Source of the DNA: Woeseiaceae bacterium
GTDB lineage: Bacteria; Pseudomonadota; Gammaproteobacteria; Steroidobacterales; Woeseiaceae
Reading direction: 5' to 3'
NCBI GenBank assembly: GCA_021773075.1
Contig: JAJFKT010000015.1
Span: 62,001-126,000 of the forward strand
DNA: 64,000 nucleotides
Numbering within the stretch: position 1 is the first letter of the stretch; the number at the start of each line of letters is the position of its first letter. A program made the position numbers and the translations under genes. The notes under the pieces were generated by a model that was not told where the DNA came from, searched no databases, and was given only the letters and a program-made list of their open reading frames with translations. Positions 1 to 8,824 of this stretch are shown in pieces.

Positions 1-317
1 TCGAGCGTTATTTCTGTCGGCGCCAAGAGGGCTGCGGTCCGAGCCGCAAGTTCAGGACTGCCGGGTGCCGGATACTGACAGTCGAATAGCGCAGCGGGCA
101 AGGAACGACCGAAGTCATGGATAGTTCGCGGCGTTTGCATAGCTGTCACAGCCGAGCCCGGTGTGCACCAGTGCGCTGATACACAGAGAATAGCTTTGGG
201 GCTTGGCATTGAATTCGCTATTTTTTCCCACGCCTTTGTCGCCCGGTTGTCCTCAATGACATTGGTTGGACTGCCGTGTCCGAAAAACACGACAGGCATT
301 CTCGCGTCAGTGCTCAT
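1..317 (-). CDS. Extradiol ring-cleavage dioxygenase, LigB / 4,5-DOPA dioxygenase family (3' end beyond window)
   Basis: The reverse strand reads open from an ATG at 317 to the window edge, giving 105 residues of an N-terminus typical of the YgiD/DODA branch of the LigB superfamily. Near the start is FFGHGSPTN (His14), and later ILCVSAHW (His49). These correspond to the metal-ligand histidines of this non-haem family. The following TPRTIHDFG and QYPAPGSPELA segments are also characteristic. Such enzymes open catechol-type rings with O2 in the cytoplasm. The ATG overlaps the stop of the upstream Rieske gene (ATGA), so translation is probably coupled and both act on one aromatic pathway. The C-terminal half is outside the window, so completeness cannot be judged. 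The family call is firm; the substrate is unknown. Confidence 0.85.
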   Translation of the reverse strand, partial: MSTDARMPVVFFGHGSPTNVIEDNRATKAWEKIANSMPSPKAILCVSAHWCTPGSAVTAMQTPRTIHDFGRSLPAALFDCQYPAPGSPELAARTAALLAPTEITL

Positions 318-1504
318 GAATTACCGTTATTTGAGTACTTGGCCCAACAGTCTTGATAACGGGGCACTAACCATTTATTAAAGTCGTGTTGTGCACCCTC
401 CTGCCAGGAATAGCGACCTCGAACGGCGAAGCGTGAGCGCAGACCAACCTGAACCAGTTCGTCGACGTGCAAATCCTGAGCAACAATTTCAGTTGCGGCC
501 GCCATGTTCATTCTCATGCAATGATCAAACGCCGGATCGCGCATGGCGCCAGGCGCGGCGAGCGTACCGATGTCCATTTGCAGGGTCTCAGCACCTGTCG
601 CACGCACGATCAGATAGATCACCATGTCACTGGTCATTACGAGCGACAAAGTGGGTGGAATGTTGGCGAATATCATTCGGTTTCTACCCTCGTTGGAAAG
701 TCCCGGGAAGATCGGCAGCAACGCGCGCTGGGTTGCGTTGAAGCTCGCATCCGGATGCTTTGTACCGTTGAAACGAAAATAGCCCGCGGTGTCCTCCGGC
801 AGATCCGGGAAAATTGCTTTCGCACTTTGTACATGGTCGTGCAATGGGCCACGATGTAATCTGCTCGCATGGTAGCCGTCATTGTTGTTCTCGAACATGA
901 CCTTCCAGTTCCAGGGAAACTCGGGTGGTTCTTCCGGTCGTTCGCCCTCGGCATTACTCAAGTCATATTCCTTGATGGCCTCGTCAACGGCCGTAAGGCG
1001 CGGGCCGAGCGGGGGCGCGTCCTGATCGAAATTGACAAATACAAATCCCTGCCAGACTTCGACCTTGAAATTCGGCAATCCAAACTTCGACTTGTCAAAA
1101 TCGCAGGTCTTTTCCATTGCCGGGGCGGTGGTCAGCTTACCGTCAAGTGAGTAACTCCAGTGGTGGTAAGGGCAAAGAAAGCCACGCGTGTTTCCGCTGC
1201 CTTCAGCGACCAGCATTGCACGGTGCTGACACACTGATGACATTGCTTTCAATTCGCCCTTAAGCGTGCGAACGACAATTATCGGTTCGTCGATGATCGA
1301 TGTCGTGTAGTAGTCACCCGGTTCACTGACCCAGGATTCTCTACCGGTACACAGCCATTCGTGACTGAAAGCCGCTTCTTTTTCGAACACGTAGAATTCG
1401 CTGTCCGTGTAACATTCTGGTGGCAAGGTCTCGGCGCTGTCGATGCCGCTCGTTGAGCTATCCAGATCGGAAAAAAACTTGTCGTCAAATTTTGATGTCT
1501 TCAT
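314..1504 (-). CDS. Rieske non-haem iron ring-hydroxylating oxygenase, alpha subunit
   Basis: This 396-residue protein is the terminal oxygenase of an aromatic ring-hydroxylating system. The Rieske [2Fe-2S] ligands are visible as CQH and CPYHHW (C92, H94, C111, H114). The mononuclear iron site appears as NNNDGYHASRLH (D209 bridging, H212, H217) with a likely third ligand near D344. The length is normal for an alpha subunit. I chose the ATG at 1504 because homology begins there; an in-frame GTG at 1555 would add 17 unconvincing residues. No beta subunit, ferredoxin or reductase lies next to it, so electron transfer proteins must come from elsewhere. It sits between a CoA ligase and a LigB-type dioxygenase, all on the minus strand, which suggests oxidation followed by ring opening. 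The substrate is not predictable. Confidence 0.9.
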   Translation of the reverse strand: MKTSKFDDKFFSDLDSSTSGIDSAETLPPECYTDSEFYVFEKEAAFSHEWLCTGRESWVSEPGDYYTTSIIDEPIIVVRTLKGELKAMSSVCQHRAMLVAEGSGNTRGFLCPYHHWSYSLDGKLTTAPAMEKTCDFDKSKFGLPNFKVEVWQGFVFVNFDQDAPPLGPRLTAVDEAIKEYDLSNAEGERPEEPPEFPWNWKVMFENNNDGYHASRLHRGPLHDHVQSAKAIFPDLPEDTAGYFRFNGTKHPDASFNATQRALLPIFPGLSNEGRNRMIFANIPPTLSLVMTSDMVIYLIVRATGAETLQMDIGTLAAPGAMRDPAFDHCMRMNMAAATEIVAQDLHVDELVQVGLRSRFAVRGRYSWQEGAQHDFNKWLVPRYQDCWAKYSNNGNS

Positions 1505-1578
1505 AGCGTTGACATTACCCGTGGCAGGGCCGGTGGGTCTTGCACATGGGCGCACACAGTTTTAGCAAAACGTCGGGG

Positions 1579-3093
1579 TTAGCCATGGTCCTGTTGTCGC
1601 AATTCGGTCTTAAGCACCTTGCCATAATTGTTCTTTGGCAGTGCTGCAATTCGCGTGTAGTAACGTGGTCGCTTATATCCTGCGATCTCCGATTTGCAGA
1701 GTTCATCCAGTTCGGCAACATCGATTTCGTCGCCATCCTTGCTGACGATGAAAGCGACAACGACCTCGCCCCATTCACGATCCGGCCGTCCGATGACCGC
1801 CGCTTCGGCAATGCGAGGATGTTTTATCAACACCTCCTCGACCTCTCGTGGATAGATGTTGGAGCCGCCGGAGATTATCATGTCTTTGGCTCGATCTTTA
1901 AGCGTCAGGAAACCATCTTCGTCGAGCACGCCGTAGTCGCCCGTATGCAGCCAGCCATTGCGTAGTGCTTCCTTACTCGCTTCCGGGCTTTCCCAGTAAC
2001 CACTCATTACACTAGCGCCTCGAACGAGTATTTCACCGACCGTCCCGACCGGCAAACTGACGTCAGCGTCATTTGCTATGCGCACTTCGACAGCACTTTG
2101 CGCGATCCCAACCGATGCCAGTCGCTGCAGATACCGTGGGTGGCTCTTGTCTGCGTGCATGCTCGCGTTCAGGCTCGTAATGGTCATCGGGCTTTCACCC
2201 TGCCCATAAAGCTGCGTGAGTTTCGACCCGAAGCGCTCGAGTCCGGCAAGCGCGTCCTCGACGTACATCGGTCCGCCACCATAGACGATAGCTTTTAAAT
2301 TGCGGGTGTCGGTCCTGACTGGGTAATCCAATAATCGCTTGACCATGGTTGGTGCTGCGAAAAACGCGATGCCTGGCCAATGTTCAATCAAGTCGTAGAT
2401 TTCTGCCGGGTTGAAGCCGCCGCTGCCGGGAATGACGTGACAGCCACCACGGGTTACGTAGGCCAGTCCGTACAATCCGGATCCGTGACTCATGGGTGCG
2501 GCATGCAGTATGGCGCTCCACGGTTCGACCGGATCGACATCCGAGAAATAGCAATCGCACATCGTCATTAAATTTCGATGGCTTAGGACGGCACCCTTTG
2601 GCTGACCGGTCGTGCCGCTTGTATAGAACAACCACGCCGCGTCATCCAACTCGCGCGTTACGACAGGGCGGGGCGGGTGCGATAGGAGCGACGCATAGTC
2701 ATCGCTGCCGATGTCGACCGTCGTCATCTCATGCTTGATGCTTAAGGCTGCAATCGATTCAGCGTGTTTGTCCGTAATAAAGCAAAGGTTGGCGCGGCAA
2801 TTGCCAAGGATAAATTCGAATTCCTTGCGGTGGAGTTTGGCGTTGATCGGGACCACAATGAGCCCCGCATGCCAGACAGCGTAAAGCAGTTCCAGATACT
2901 CCGGGCAGTTTGCCAGTATCAGCGCAACCCGATCACCGGGCTGTAAATTGAAACATGTCAGCATTGCGTTAGCCAGACGCGCGACACGCTTCGCCACTTC
3001 GCTGTAGCTATGCAAAATCGTGGTGCCGTGTGCGCTTGCCGGGTATGCTGCGTAGTCGCTGGCCGCCTTCACCATGTGGTTCGCGAGATTCAT
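1579..3093 (-). CDS. AMP-forming acyl/aryl-CoA ligase
   Basis: This 504-residue protein belongs to the adenylate-forming class I superfamily, which activates a carboxylic acid with ATP and then loads it on CoA. The P-loop motif YTSGTTGQPKG lies at residues 157-167. Later come YGQGESP, the GWLHTGDYGVLDEDG segment, KDMIISGGSNIYPREVE and the C-terminal PKNNYGKVLK with the expected catalytic lysine. Length and motif order match fatty-acid or 4-coumarate-type ligases. It is the first gene of a minus-strand operon, 74 nt upstream of the Rieske oxygenase, so an aromatic or aryl-alkanoic acid is a reasonable guess (inference). Only 30 bp separate its start from that of the divergent MFS gene. An internal start at Met7 is possible. 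Confidence 0.9.
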   Translation of the reverse strand: MNLANHMVKAASDYAAYPASAHGTTILHSYSEVAKRVARLANAMLTCFNLQPGDRVALILANCPEYLELLYAVWHAGLIVVPINAKLHRKEFEFILGNCRANLCFITDKHAESIAALSIKHEMTTVDIGSDDYASLLSHPPRPVVTRELDDAAWLFYTSGTTGQPKGAVLSHRNLMTMCDCYFSDVDPVEPWSAILHAAPMSHGSGLYGLAYVTRGGCHVIPGSGGFNPAEIYDLIEHWPGIAFFAAPTMVKRLLDYPVRTDTRNLKAIVYGGGPMYVEDALAGLERFGSKLTQLYGQGESPMTITSLNASMHADKSHPRYLQRLASVGIAQSAVEVRIANDADVSLPVGTVGEILVRGASVMSGYWESPEASKEALRNGWLHTGDYGVLDEDGFLTLKDRAKDMIISGGSNIYPREVEEVLIKHPRIAEAAVIGRPDREWGEVVVAFIVSKDGDEIDVAELDELCKSEIAGYKRPRYYTRIAALPKNNYGKVLKTELRQQDHG

Positions 3094-3123
3094 AAGTCCT
3101 TTTATTCAGGAATATTGGAATAG

Positions 3124-4383
3124 ATGTCTAACTCACCAGCCGCAGTTTCGTCAACGGATATCTCATGGCAGAGCTGGGTGAAGTTTGCTTTGGTCAGCCT
3201 CATATTCTTTGTAATAACGGCTGCAACGTTTACATCTCTTGGTGTTGCGCTGCCGTTCATGATCGAGGAACTGAACTGGTCCTGGTCGGACGCTGGACTG
3301 GGTTTTTCGGTATTGGCCTTTATGGTCGGCATAGCCAGCCGCATCCCGTCCTGGACGCTGCGAAAATACGGCACGCGAGCTACTTTCGGTATCGGTGGGG
3401 TCACAATGGCTGCCGGTCTTGCACTCATGGCGACAACCAGCGGCTTGTATCAGTACTTTGCTGGTGCCGCTTTGTCAGGACTTGGGTATGCACTTTGCGC
3501 GCTGATGCCGGGTGTTGCTGTGATCAATCATTGGCTGCCGCATCGACGTTCGCTGGCGATTGGTGCGTACATGACGATCGGCGGGCTAGGTGGTGTTGCG
3601 GGTCCACTACTCGTCACCAGTGCCGTCTCGGCGACAGGATCGTGGCGTTCGCATTGGTGGCTGATGTCGGGATCGATTGCTGTGCTGACAGTTCTGGCGG
3701 TTGTGTTACTTAAGAGCCGCGCTGATAAAACTGATGAAGACGCCGAGTCGGACCTGTCTGCTGAAAAACGCTCCGACGGCGTGTACACGACGCAGTTCGA
3801 ATGGCACTTTAAAGACGTTCTGCGAACACCGCAGTACTACGTCATCGTAGCTGCGCTGACTATGACGATGTTCGGCGGCGTTACAGCTAATAGCTGGGCT
3901 GTCAGCCACATGGGCAATCTCGGAATTGCTATCTCTATTGCGGCCGGCGCACTCAGTGCTCATGCACTGATCAGTGCATTATCTCGCGCTTTTGGTGGAA
4001 TGCTCGCAACCTGGGTTGAACCGAAATGGTTACTGGCATCCGCACTTGTCGCGGAAGTTATCGGCATGCTGGCGTTATCCGCTGCGGACAACATGACGAT
4101 GATCGTGCTGTTTTCAATTGGTGAAGGTTACGGTTTCGGCATGTGCATGTTCTCGACCACGATCCTGCTCGTGAACTACTACGGGCCGAAGGAAGCACCG
4201 AAAACCATGGGTACGATGTACCTGATTACGACACTGGCGATGTTGGGGCCGGTTATGGGTGGCTATGTCGCCGATCGATTCGGCGAATTCACCGGCGTCT
4301 TTCAAACCTACGCTATCGCCCTGGCGATTTGTCTGATCGCAGTAGTCATTATGCGACCACCTCAGCTTAGCGCGCGGCGCTAA
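3124..4383 (+). CDS. MFS transporter
   Basis: This 419-residue protein has about twelve hydrophobic segments in two halves with a charged central loop around residues 195-235, the usual major facilitator layout. The sequence between TM2 and TM3 (RKYGTR) resembles the family's conserved cytoplasmic loop. It is likely a cytoplasmic-membrane carrier for an organic acid or other catabolic substrate. It is transcribed away from the CoA-ligase/Rieske operon with only 30 bp between the two starts. Its stop overlaps that of the convergent ribokinase gene by 4 bp. The neighbours suggest uptake of the compound handled by the adjacent oxygenase genes, but nothing in the protein itself identifies a substrate. 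Confidence 0.85.
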   Translation: MSNSPAAVSSTDISWQSWVKFALVSLIFFVITAATFTSLGVALPFMIEELNWSWSDAGLGFSVLAFMVGIASRIPSWTLRKYGTRATFGIGGVTMAAGLALMATTSGLYQYFAGAALSGLGYALCALMPGVAVINHWLPHRRSLAIGAYMTIGGLGGVAGPLLVTSAVSATGSWRSHWWLMSGSIAVLTVLAVVLLKSRADKTDEDAESDLSAEKRSDGVYTTQFEWHFKDVLRTPQYYVIVAALTMTMFGGVTANSWAVSHMGNLGIAISIAAGALSAHALISALSRAFGGMLATWVEPKWLLASALVAEVIGMLALSAADNMTMIVLFSIGEGYGFGMCMFSTTILLVNYYGPKEAPKTMGTMYLITTLAMLGPVMGGYVADRFGEFTGVFQTYAIALAICLIAVVIMRPPQLSARR

Positions 4384-5291
4384 CGAACGAGAAACGCCTG
4401 CACTTCATCCCAGCCCGGAAAATTTTCCCTGGCGCCGGCCCGTGTTACCGATAGCGTTGCTGCTGCGCCAGCCGTTTTGGCGGCCTCGGCAGCGGGTAAT
4501 CCTTTGGCCAGACCGGTTGCCAGAAAACCATTAAACGCATCACCGGCACCCGTTGTGTCTATCGCCTGTACCTGTTTCGCCGGGATAAATGTCAAAGTAT
4601 CGTTACTGGAAATACAGCAGCCGGAATCTCCAAGCGTTAGCGCAACTTGTTTTGTACCGCGTTGGCGAAGCTCAGCGATAATTCGCTCAGGCCCATTGTC
4701 GTCATTAATAGCAATGCCGGTTAGAGCCTCTGCTTCAATTTCATTCGGTGTCAGATAATCGACTCCGTCCAGATCAGGCATTGGCATTGTTGCGGGCGCC
4801 GGGTCAAGCATTACCAGGGTGCCATGCAAATTCGCAATACGAATGGTCTCAGTGACCGCGGCGAGCGGAATCTCAAGTTGCAGCATGACGATGCGCGCGT
4901 CAGCAATCAGTGCGGTCGCTGCTTGCACATCTGCCGGCGTGACCAGCGCATTGGCGCCTGGCGCCACAGTAATGGAGTTATTACCGTCCGGGTCAACGAA
5001 GATGGCGGCGATCCCTGTCGAGTGATCGGCTTCACGAAAGATATGGCTGCAGTCGACGCCAGCCGACTGGAGATCCAGAATGGCTGCGTCACCGAATGCG
5101 TCTCTACCGACTTTGCCTACAATGTGCACGGGCAGGCCGCCAGCGGCAGCGGCAACGGCTTGGTTCGCGCCCTTACCGCCCTGGGTAGTGGAGAAGTTAC
5201 CGTTGCCGAGTACTGTTTCATTGGCGATCGCGAAATGCGGTACCTGAATCGTCAGGTCCGTATTAATACTGCCGATAACCACAATCGCCAT
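4380..5291 (-). CDS. rbsK: Ribokinase-like PfkB-family sugar kinase
   Basis: This 303-residue protein has both PfkB signatures: GGKGANQAVAAA near residues 38-49 and DTTGAGDAFNGF from residue 245, with the catalytic base at D251. The N-terminus (GSINTDLT) and the length fit ribokinase better than fructokinase or adenosine kinase. It phosphorylates a sugar, most likely ribose, in the cytoplasm. It is divergent from a LacI-type regulator. The 113-bp intergenic region contains a perfect palindrome, so that regulator may control both genes. Its presence beside a TonB receptor and amidohydrolase suggests that the imported compound releases a pentose, for example a nucleoside or glycoside (inference). 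A related sugar kinase specificity is possible. Confidence 0.85.
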   Translation of the reverse strand: MAIVVIGSINTDLTIQVPHFAIANETVLGNGNFSTTQGGKGANQAVAAAAGGLPVHIVGKVGRDAFGDAAILDLQSAGVDCSHIFREADHSTGIAAIFVDPDGNNSITVAPGANALVTPADVQAATALIADARIVMLQLEIPLAAVTETIRIANLHGTLVMLDPAPATMPMPDLDGVDYLTPNEIEAEALTGIAINDDNGPERIIAELRQRGTKQVALTLGDSGCCISSNDTLTFIPAKQVQAIDTTGAGDAFNGFLATGLAKGLPAAEAAKTAGAAATLSVTRAGARENFPGWDEVQAFLVR

Positions 5292-5355
5292 GTGCTACTC
5301 CCCAAAATGCCTGCTACCGGGTCATTGCTTGACCGGACCGGCAACGCTAAGATGT

Positions 5356-5367
5356 TTAATCGATTAA
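5356..5367. promoter_or_regulatory. LacI-family operator candidate, copy 1
   Basis: TTAATCGATTAA is a perfect 12-bp palindrome with a central CG, the format usual for LacI-family operators. It lies 38 bp before the LacI gene and 64 bp from the divergent ribokinase start. The identical sequence, with the same following G, recurs before the TonB receptor gene. Confidence 0.75.
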
Positions 5368-5404
5368 GTCAATTAGACCCGTATTACCCTGATCCAATGA
5401 CTCT

Positions 5405-6406
5405 ATGAGCAGATCTTCCAATCGCAATCGGCCGACCTTGCAGGATGTTGCGCGCAAAGCCGGTGTGTCCGCAGCGACTGTCTCCTATGTCCTGAACGGC
5501 ACCGGATCAGTTGGCGAGGATGTGCAAAAGCTGGTTCGCGCGGCGGCCAAGAGTATCCGTTACCGCGTCAATTATGTGGCGCGAGCGACTCGAACGGGCC
5601 AGACACACTCGATCGGATTGATCCTGCCCGACATCAACAACCCGTTTTTCCCCGAGATGGCACATGTCATTCAGGCAGAGGCGCGTCGTGCCGGGTACGC
5701 CGTTTTCCTGATTGACTCCGAAGGCGACACGGCGATAGAGCGTAGCGGAGCAGAGGACCTTATCGGCCGCGGCGTAGAAGGCATCGTCTGGTTCCCGGCC
5801 TCGGAGCACGACAGCCTTGCCGAATTTCAGAACGACGTTCCGATCGTAGTCGTCGATCGACCATTGCCGAACTACGATACGGTGTCATCTGACTACGTGG
5901 CGGGAGGCGCCATGCTGGCTGAACACGTTATTCAGAAAGGCCATCAGAGTATTGGCATGGTGACGGGGCCGCAGGCACTGCCGAGCGCTCGCATGCGTCG
6001 GGACGGATTTGTGCAGGCTGTGGGTGATTCAGGAAGCATCGCGTGGGAGGTCGAAAACGACTTCTCGATCCAGCTGTCCGATGCGACGCGCCGCCAGATC
6101 AAGGACGAGAGTGTTTCCATTATCGTGTGCGGCAATGATTTGATCGCCATCGGCGTCATGCGCGCACTGCATGAGCAGGGCCGAAGAGTGCCGGACGAGA
6201 TGTGCGTCGCTGGCTTCGATGATATTCCATGGGCCGGTTACTCGATTCCTGGTCTGGCAACTGTGCGACAACCTTTCGGTGATCTCGGCAAGGAAGCAGC
6301 GGATATCCTGATCCGGCGCATTGGCGGAGACGTTGTTCCAGCGATGAACTTGCAGCTGGGTATGCGGCTGGTTTCACGTGGCTCTTTGGTAGCAAAAGAC
6401 CACTGA
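5405..6406 (+). CDS. LacI-family transcriptional regulator
   Basis: This 333-residue protein has an N-terminal helix-turn-helix (residues 11-31, TLQDVARKAGVSAATVSYVL), a hinge (about 50-61) and a periplasmic-binding-protein-like sensor domain. The sensor domain includes the usual NPFFPEMA and VAGFDDIPWAGY segments. It should be a dimeric repressor or activator that responds to a sugar-like ligand. A palindrome lies just before its own start and another before the TonB receptor gene. This points to autoregulation and control of uptake, and probably of the divergent ribokinase. No clear ribosome-binding site precedes the ATG at 5405. The call is firm; the effector is unknown. Confidence 0.93.
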   Translation: MSRSSNRNRPTLQDVARKAGVSAATVSYVLNGTGSVGEDVQKLVRAAAKSIRYRVNYVARATRTGQTHSIGLILPDINNPFFPEMAHVIQAEARRAGYAVFLIDSEGDTAIERSGAEDLIGRGVEGIVWFPASEHDSLAEFQNDVPIVVVDRPLPNYDTVSSDYVAGGAMLAEHVIQKGHQSIGMVTGPQALPSARMRRDGFVQAVGDSGSIAWEVENDFSIQLSDATRRQIKDESVSIIVCGNDLIAIGVMRALHEQGRRVPDEMCVAGFDDIPWAGYSIPGLATVRQPFGDLGKEAADILIRRIGGDVVPAMNLQLGMRLVSRGSLVAKDH

Positions 6407-6448
6407 GCGTGGACATGTTGACAGGGTCTAAACGTTGGAGCAGTATAG

Positions 6449-6460
6449 TTAATCGATTAA
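6449..6460. promoter_or_regulatory. LacI-family operator candidate, copy 2
   Basis: A second perfect TTAATCGATTAA palindrome lies 51 bp before the TonB receptor start, identical to the site before the LacI gene. The position fits a repressor site at or just downstream of a promoter. Together the two sites define a small local regulon. Confidence 0.75.
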
Positions 6461-6511
6461 GCGGGGGCCGGTCGTTGGTCCTCCCTATCTTCGGCTTATA
6501 AGGACCAGTAC

Positions 6512-8815
6512 ATGCGCTATCTCACAGAGCTGAAAACCAATTCACTGTTATTACTCACAGCGATGTTCACCGTCGTTTTGCCCGCGTCGTTGTTGGCACA
6601 GGATGCCGGTTCACTTGACGAGGTCAAGGTCACTGCCCAGCGCCAGGAAGTCAGTTTGCAGGATGCTGCGCTTGCGGTGTCGGTACTTTCGGGCGAAGAC
6701 TTCGATAGCTCCAATATCGGCCGGCTCGACAATTTCAATGGTTACGTGCCGGGGCTCACGATCGCCAAGAATGACGGCGCCGGTCGAGTTGTCTCGATTC
6801 GTGGCGTTGGTTGGGAAACGGCACAGAACCTCAGTACTCAGCCAAGTGTGCTGGTATACGTTGATGGCGTTTACATGGCCAATCCGCTGTCAATGGGCAC
6901 GGATCTCGGCGATCTTGAACGCGTCGAAGTGTTTCGCGGTCCGCAGGGCACGGAATTTGGTCAGGGCACAACGGGCGGTGCAATAAACCTCGTTACGATC
7001 AGACCTGACTCAGAAGCGTTCGGCGGCAATGTCGGCGTAACGCTCGGTAGCTACAATATGGTGCGTGCACGGGCTGCATTAAATGTCCCGGTTGGTGAAA
7101 ATTCCGCTTTTCGCGTGTCCTTACAGCAGTACACTCACGACGGGTTTTCGGAAATTTCGGGTGGCGCGCTCGATGGTTATGATCTCGACGATGCAGATTC
7201 TTTCACCGGTAAACTTGCCTATCTTTGGGAGCCGTCCGACGCTTTCTCTGCCTACGTGACGGCATTCGTCTCCGATTCGTCGCAAAATGCAGCGGCACAG
7301 AGAAACATCGACGAACCATTGGGTGGCGTGCGCGATCTGTCGCAGGATTTTCCCGGTGTTTTTGACCTTGATAACAGTGTCTTTTCAGCCATTCTGGAAT
7401 GGCAACTGTCGCCTAGGCTGGCCCTCAAATCGATCACCGGATATCAGGAACTTGAAAAACGACAATCGGTTGATGGTGATCGCCTGAACGAGTCCTTGGT
7501 TGCCACTGACTTACTCGGATTCTTCGTCACCACAGCAAACTGGGATGTGCTGACATTCTGGGACAATGACTCTGATGCTTTCAGTCAGGAGCTCAATCTC
7601 TCGTACACGGGAGAGGCGGTTGACTGGGTTGTTGGTGCTTACTACCTCGATCACGAAAACTTTAACCACTTCCTCGAAGCCAATGGCCCGGCACCATTCT
7701 CGGATTCCATCGCTGCCTTGGCTAACCCCAATGCGACGACATTGCCACCATTCATGTCGGTGCTTAATTTTGTCGAGGCACGTACCGTGACTCGCGAAGA
7801 CTGGGCGGTCTACGCGCAGGCTAGCTTCCATGTGAGCGAACGAACTACACTCATAGCCGGAGGACGATTTCAATCTGAAGATCAATTGGACGAGTCAGTA
7901 CAGTTCTTTTTTATTCCGTCGAGTCAGTCGCTGGATGATGATGAGTTCACCTGGAAGCTTGGGCTCGACTTCCAGCTTTCAGACGACCACCTTTTATACG
8001 GCTTGATTTCGACAGGCTGGAAGAATGGTGGCACAAACCCGGGCGCACTCAACGGCGCGATAAACGTGCCGGTCATATTCCAGCCCGCGAAAGTTACTTC
8101 CTTTGAGTTAGGTTCGAAAAACACGCTCGCAGACGGACGTCTGCGATTCAATATCGCGGCATTTCTGTACGACTACGAAAACCTGCAGTTCATGGAAGAA
8201 GATCCAACGCCTTTCGCAGGCGGAACCGGCAATATTCCATCGACGGATATTTACGGTGTTGAATCGGAATTCAACTGGTTGCTGTCGGACACCTGGCGGC
8301 TTGACGGTCACGTAACGTGGTTGGATGGTGAATTCAACGATGACCAATTTACGCTCGATGTTGTGGATTTTCGCGAGGCACTGGTGCCAGGCTTTATTGG
8401 CCTGTTTACGGCGGAAGGATTTAACACACGTCTGGCTTTGAGCCAGACCACAAACCTGAAAGGCAATACACCACCCAAGCTCGTAGATTTCTCAGCACGC
8501 CTGGCATTATCGAATACTCACGAGATGGGTAACGGTACGCTGACCTCGAAATTCGAATACGTGCATCGGGGTGACTATGAATATCGCGTCTTCAACAATC
8601 CCTTAGTCGATAGTGTCCCGTCGTACGATATATTCAACGTGTCACTCGACTATCATATGCCGGAAAGAAACATCACCATCGGCATTGGTGCATCGAACCT
8701 GTTTGATGAAGACGGCGTCAATTCGCGCTTCAGCAATCCCTTCGGTTTGTTGACGACCAGCGAGGAGTTTATTCCGCCACAGGAAATCTTTGGATTCTTC
8801 CGGCTGGACTTCTGA
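6512..8815 (+). CDS. TonB-dependent outer-membrane receptor
   Basis: This 767-residue protein starts with a signal peptide (about residues 1-30, ending LLAQ) and a TonB box-like segment (DEVKVTAQR, about 35-43). A plug domain follows (VVSIRGVG, then DGVYMANP, then LERVEVFRGPQGTEFGQGTTGG), then a long barrel ending in a terminal phenylalanine (FFRLDF). It imports a scarce or bulky substrate across the outer membrane using TonB energy. An AAGGA ribosome-binding site precedes the ATG. It follows the LacI gene, has the LacI-type palindrome in its leader, and is followed 9 bp later by an MFS carrier. The receptor and carrier therefore likely form one uptake route. The plug sequence looks like receptors for organic nutrients rather than clearly for siderophores, but this is not decisive. 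Confidence 0.93.
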   Translation: MRYLTELKTNSLLLLTAMFTVVLPASLLAQDAGSLDEVKVTAQRQEVSLQDAALAVSVLSGEDFDSSNIGRLDNFNGYVPGLTIAKNDGAGRVVSIRGVGWETAQNLSTQPSVLVYVDGVYMANPLSMGTDLGDLERVEVFRGPQGTEFGQGTTGGAINLVTIRPDSEAFGGNVGVTLGSYNMVRARAALNVPVGENSAFRVSLQQYTHDGFSEISGGALDGYDLDDADSFTGKLAYLWEPSDAFSAYVTAFVSDSSQNAAAQRNIDEPLGGVRDLSQDFPGVFDLDNSVFSAILEWQLSPRLALKSITGYQELEKRQSVDGDRLNESLVATDLLGFFVTTANWDVLTFWDNDSDAFSQELNLSYTGEAVDWVVGAYYLDHENFNHFLEANGPAPFSDSIAALANPNATTLPPFMSVLNFVEARTVTREDWAVYAQASFHVSERTTLIAGGRFQSEDQLDESVQFFFIPSSQSLDDDEFTWKLGLDFQLSDDHLLYGLISTGWKNGGTNPGALNGAINVPVIFQPAKVTSFELGSKNTLADGRLRFNIAAFLYDYENLQFMEEDPTPFAGGTGNIPSTDIYGVESEFNWLLSDTWRLDGHVTWLDGEFNDDQFTLDVVDFREALVPGFIGLFTAEGFNTRLALSQTTNLKGNTPPKLVDFSARLALSNTHEMGNGTLTSKFEYVHRGDYEYRVFNNPLVDSVPSYDIFNVSLDYHMPERNITIGIGASNLFDEDGVNSRFSNPFGLLTTSEEFIPPQEIFGFFRLDF

Positions 8816-8824
8816 TCGACTGAC

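Noticed and set aside
3165..3713. Long open frame on the plus strand inside the first MFS gene
   Set aside because: It lies in another frame of a clear MFS gene, has Cys/Arg-rich composition typical of a shadow, and shows no domain.
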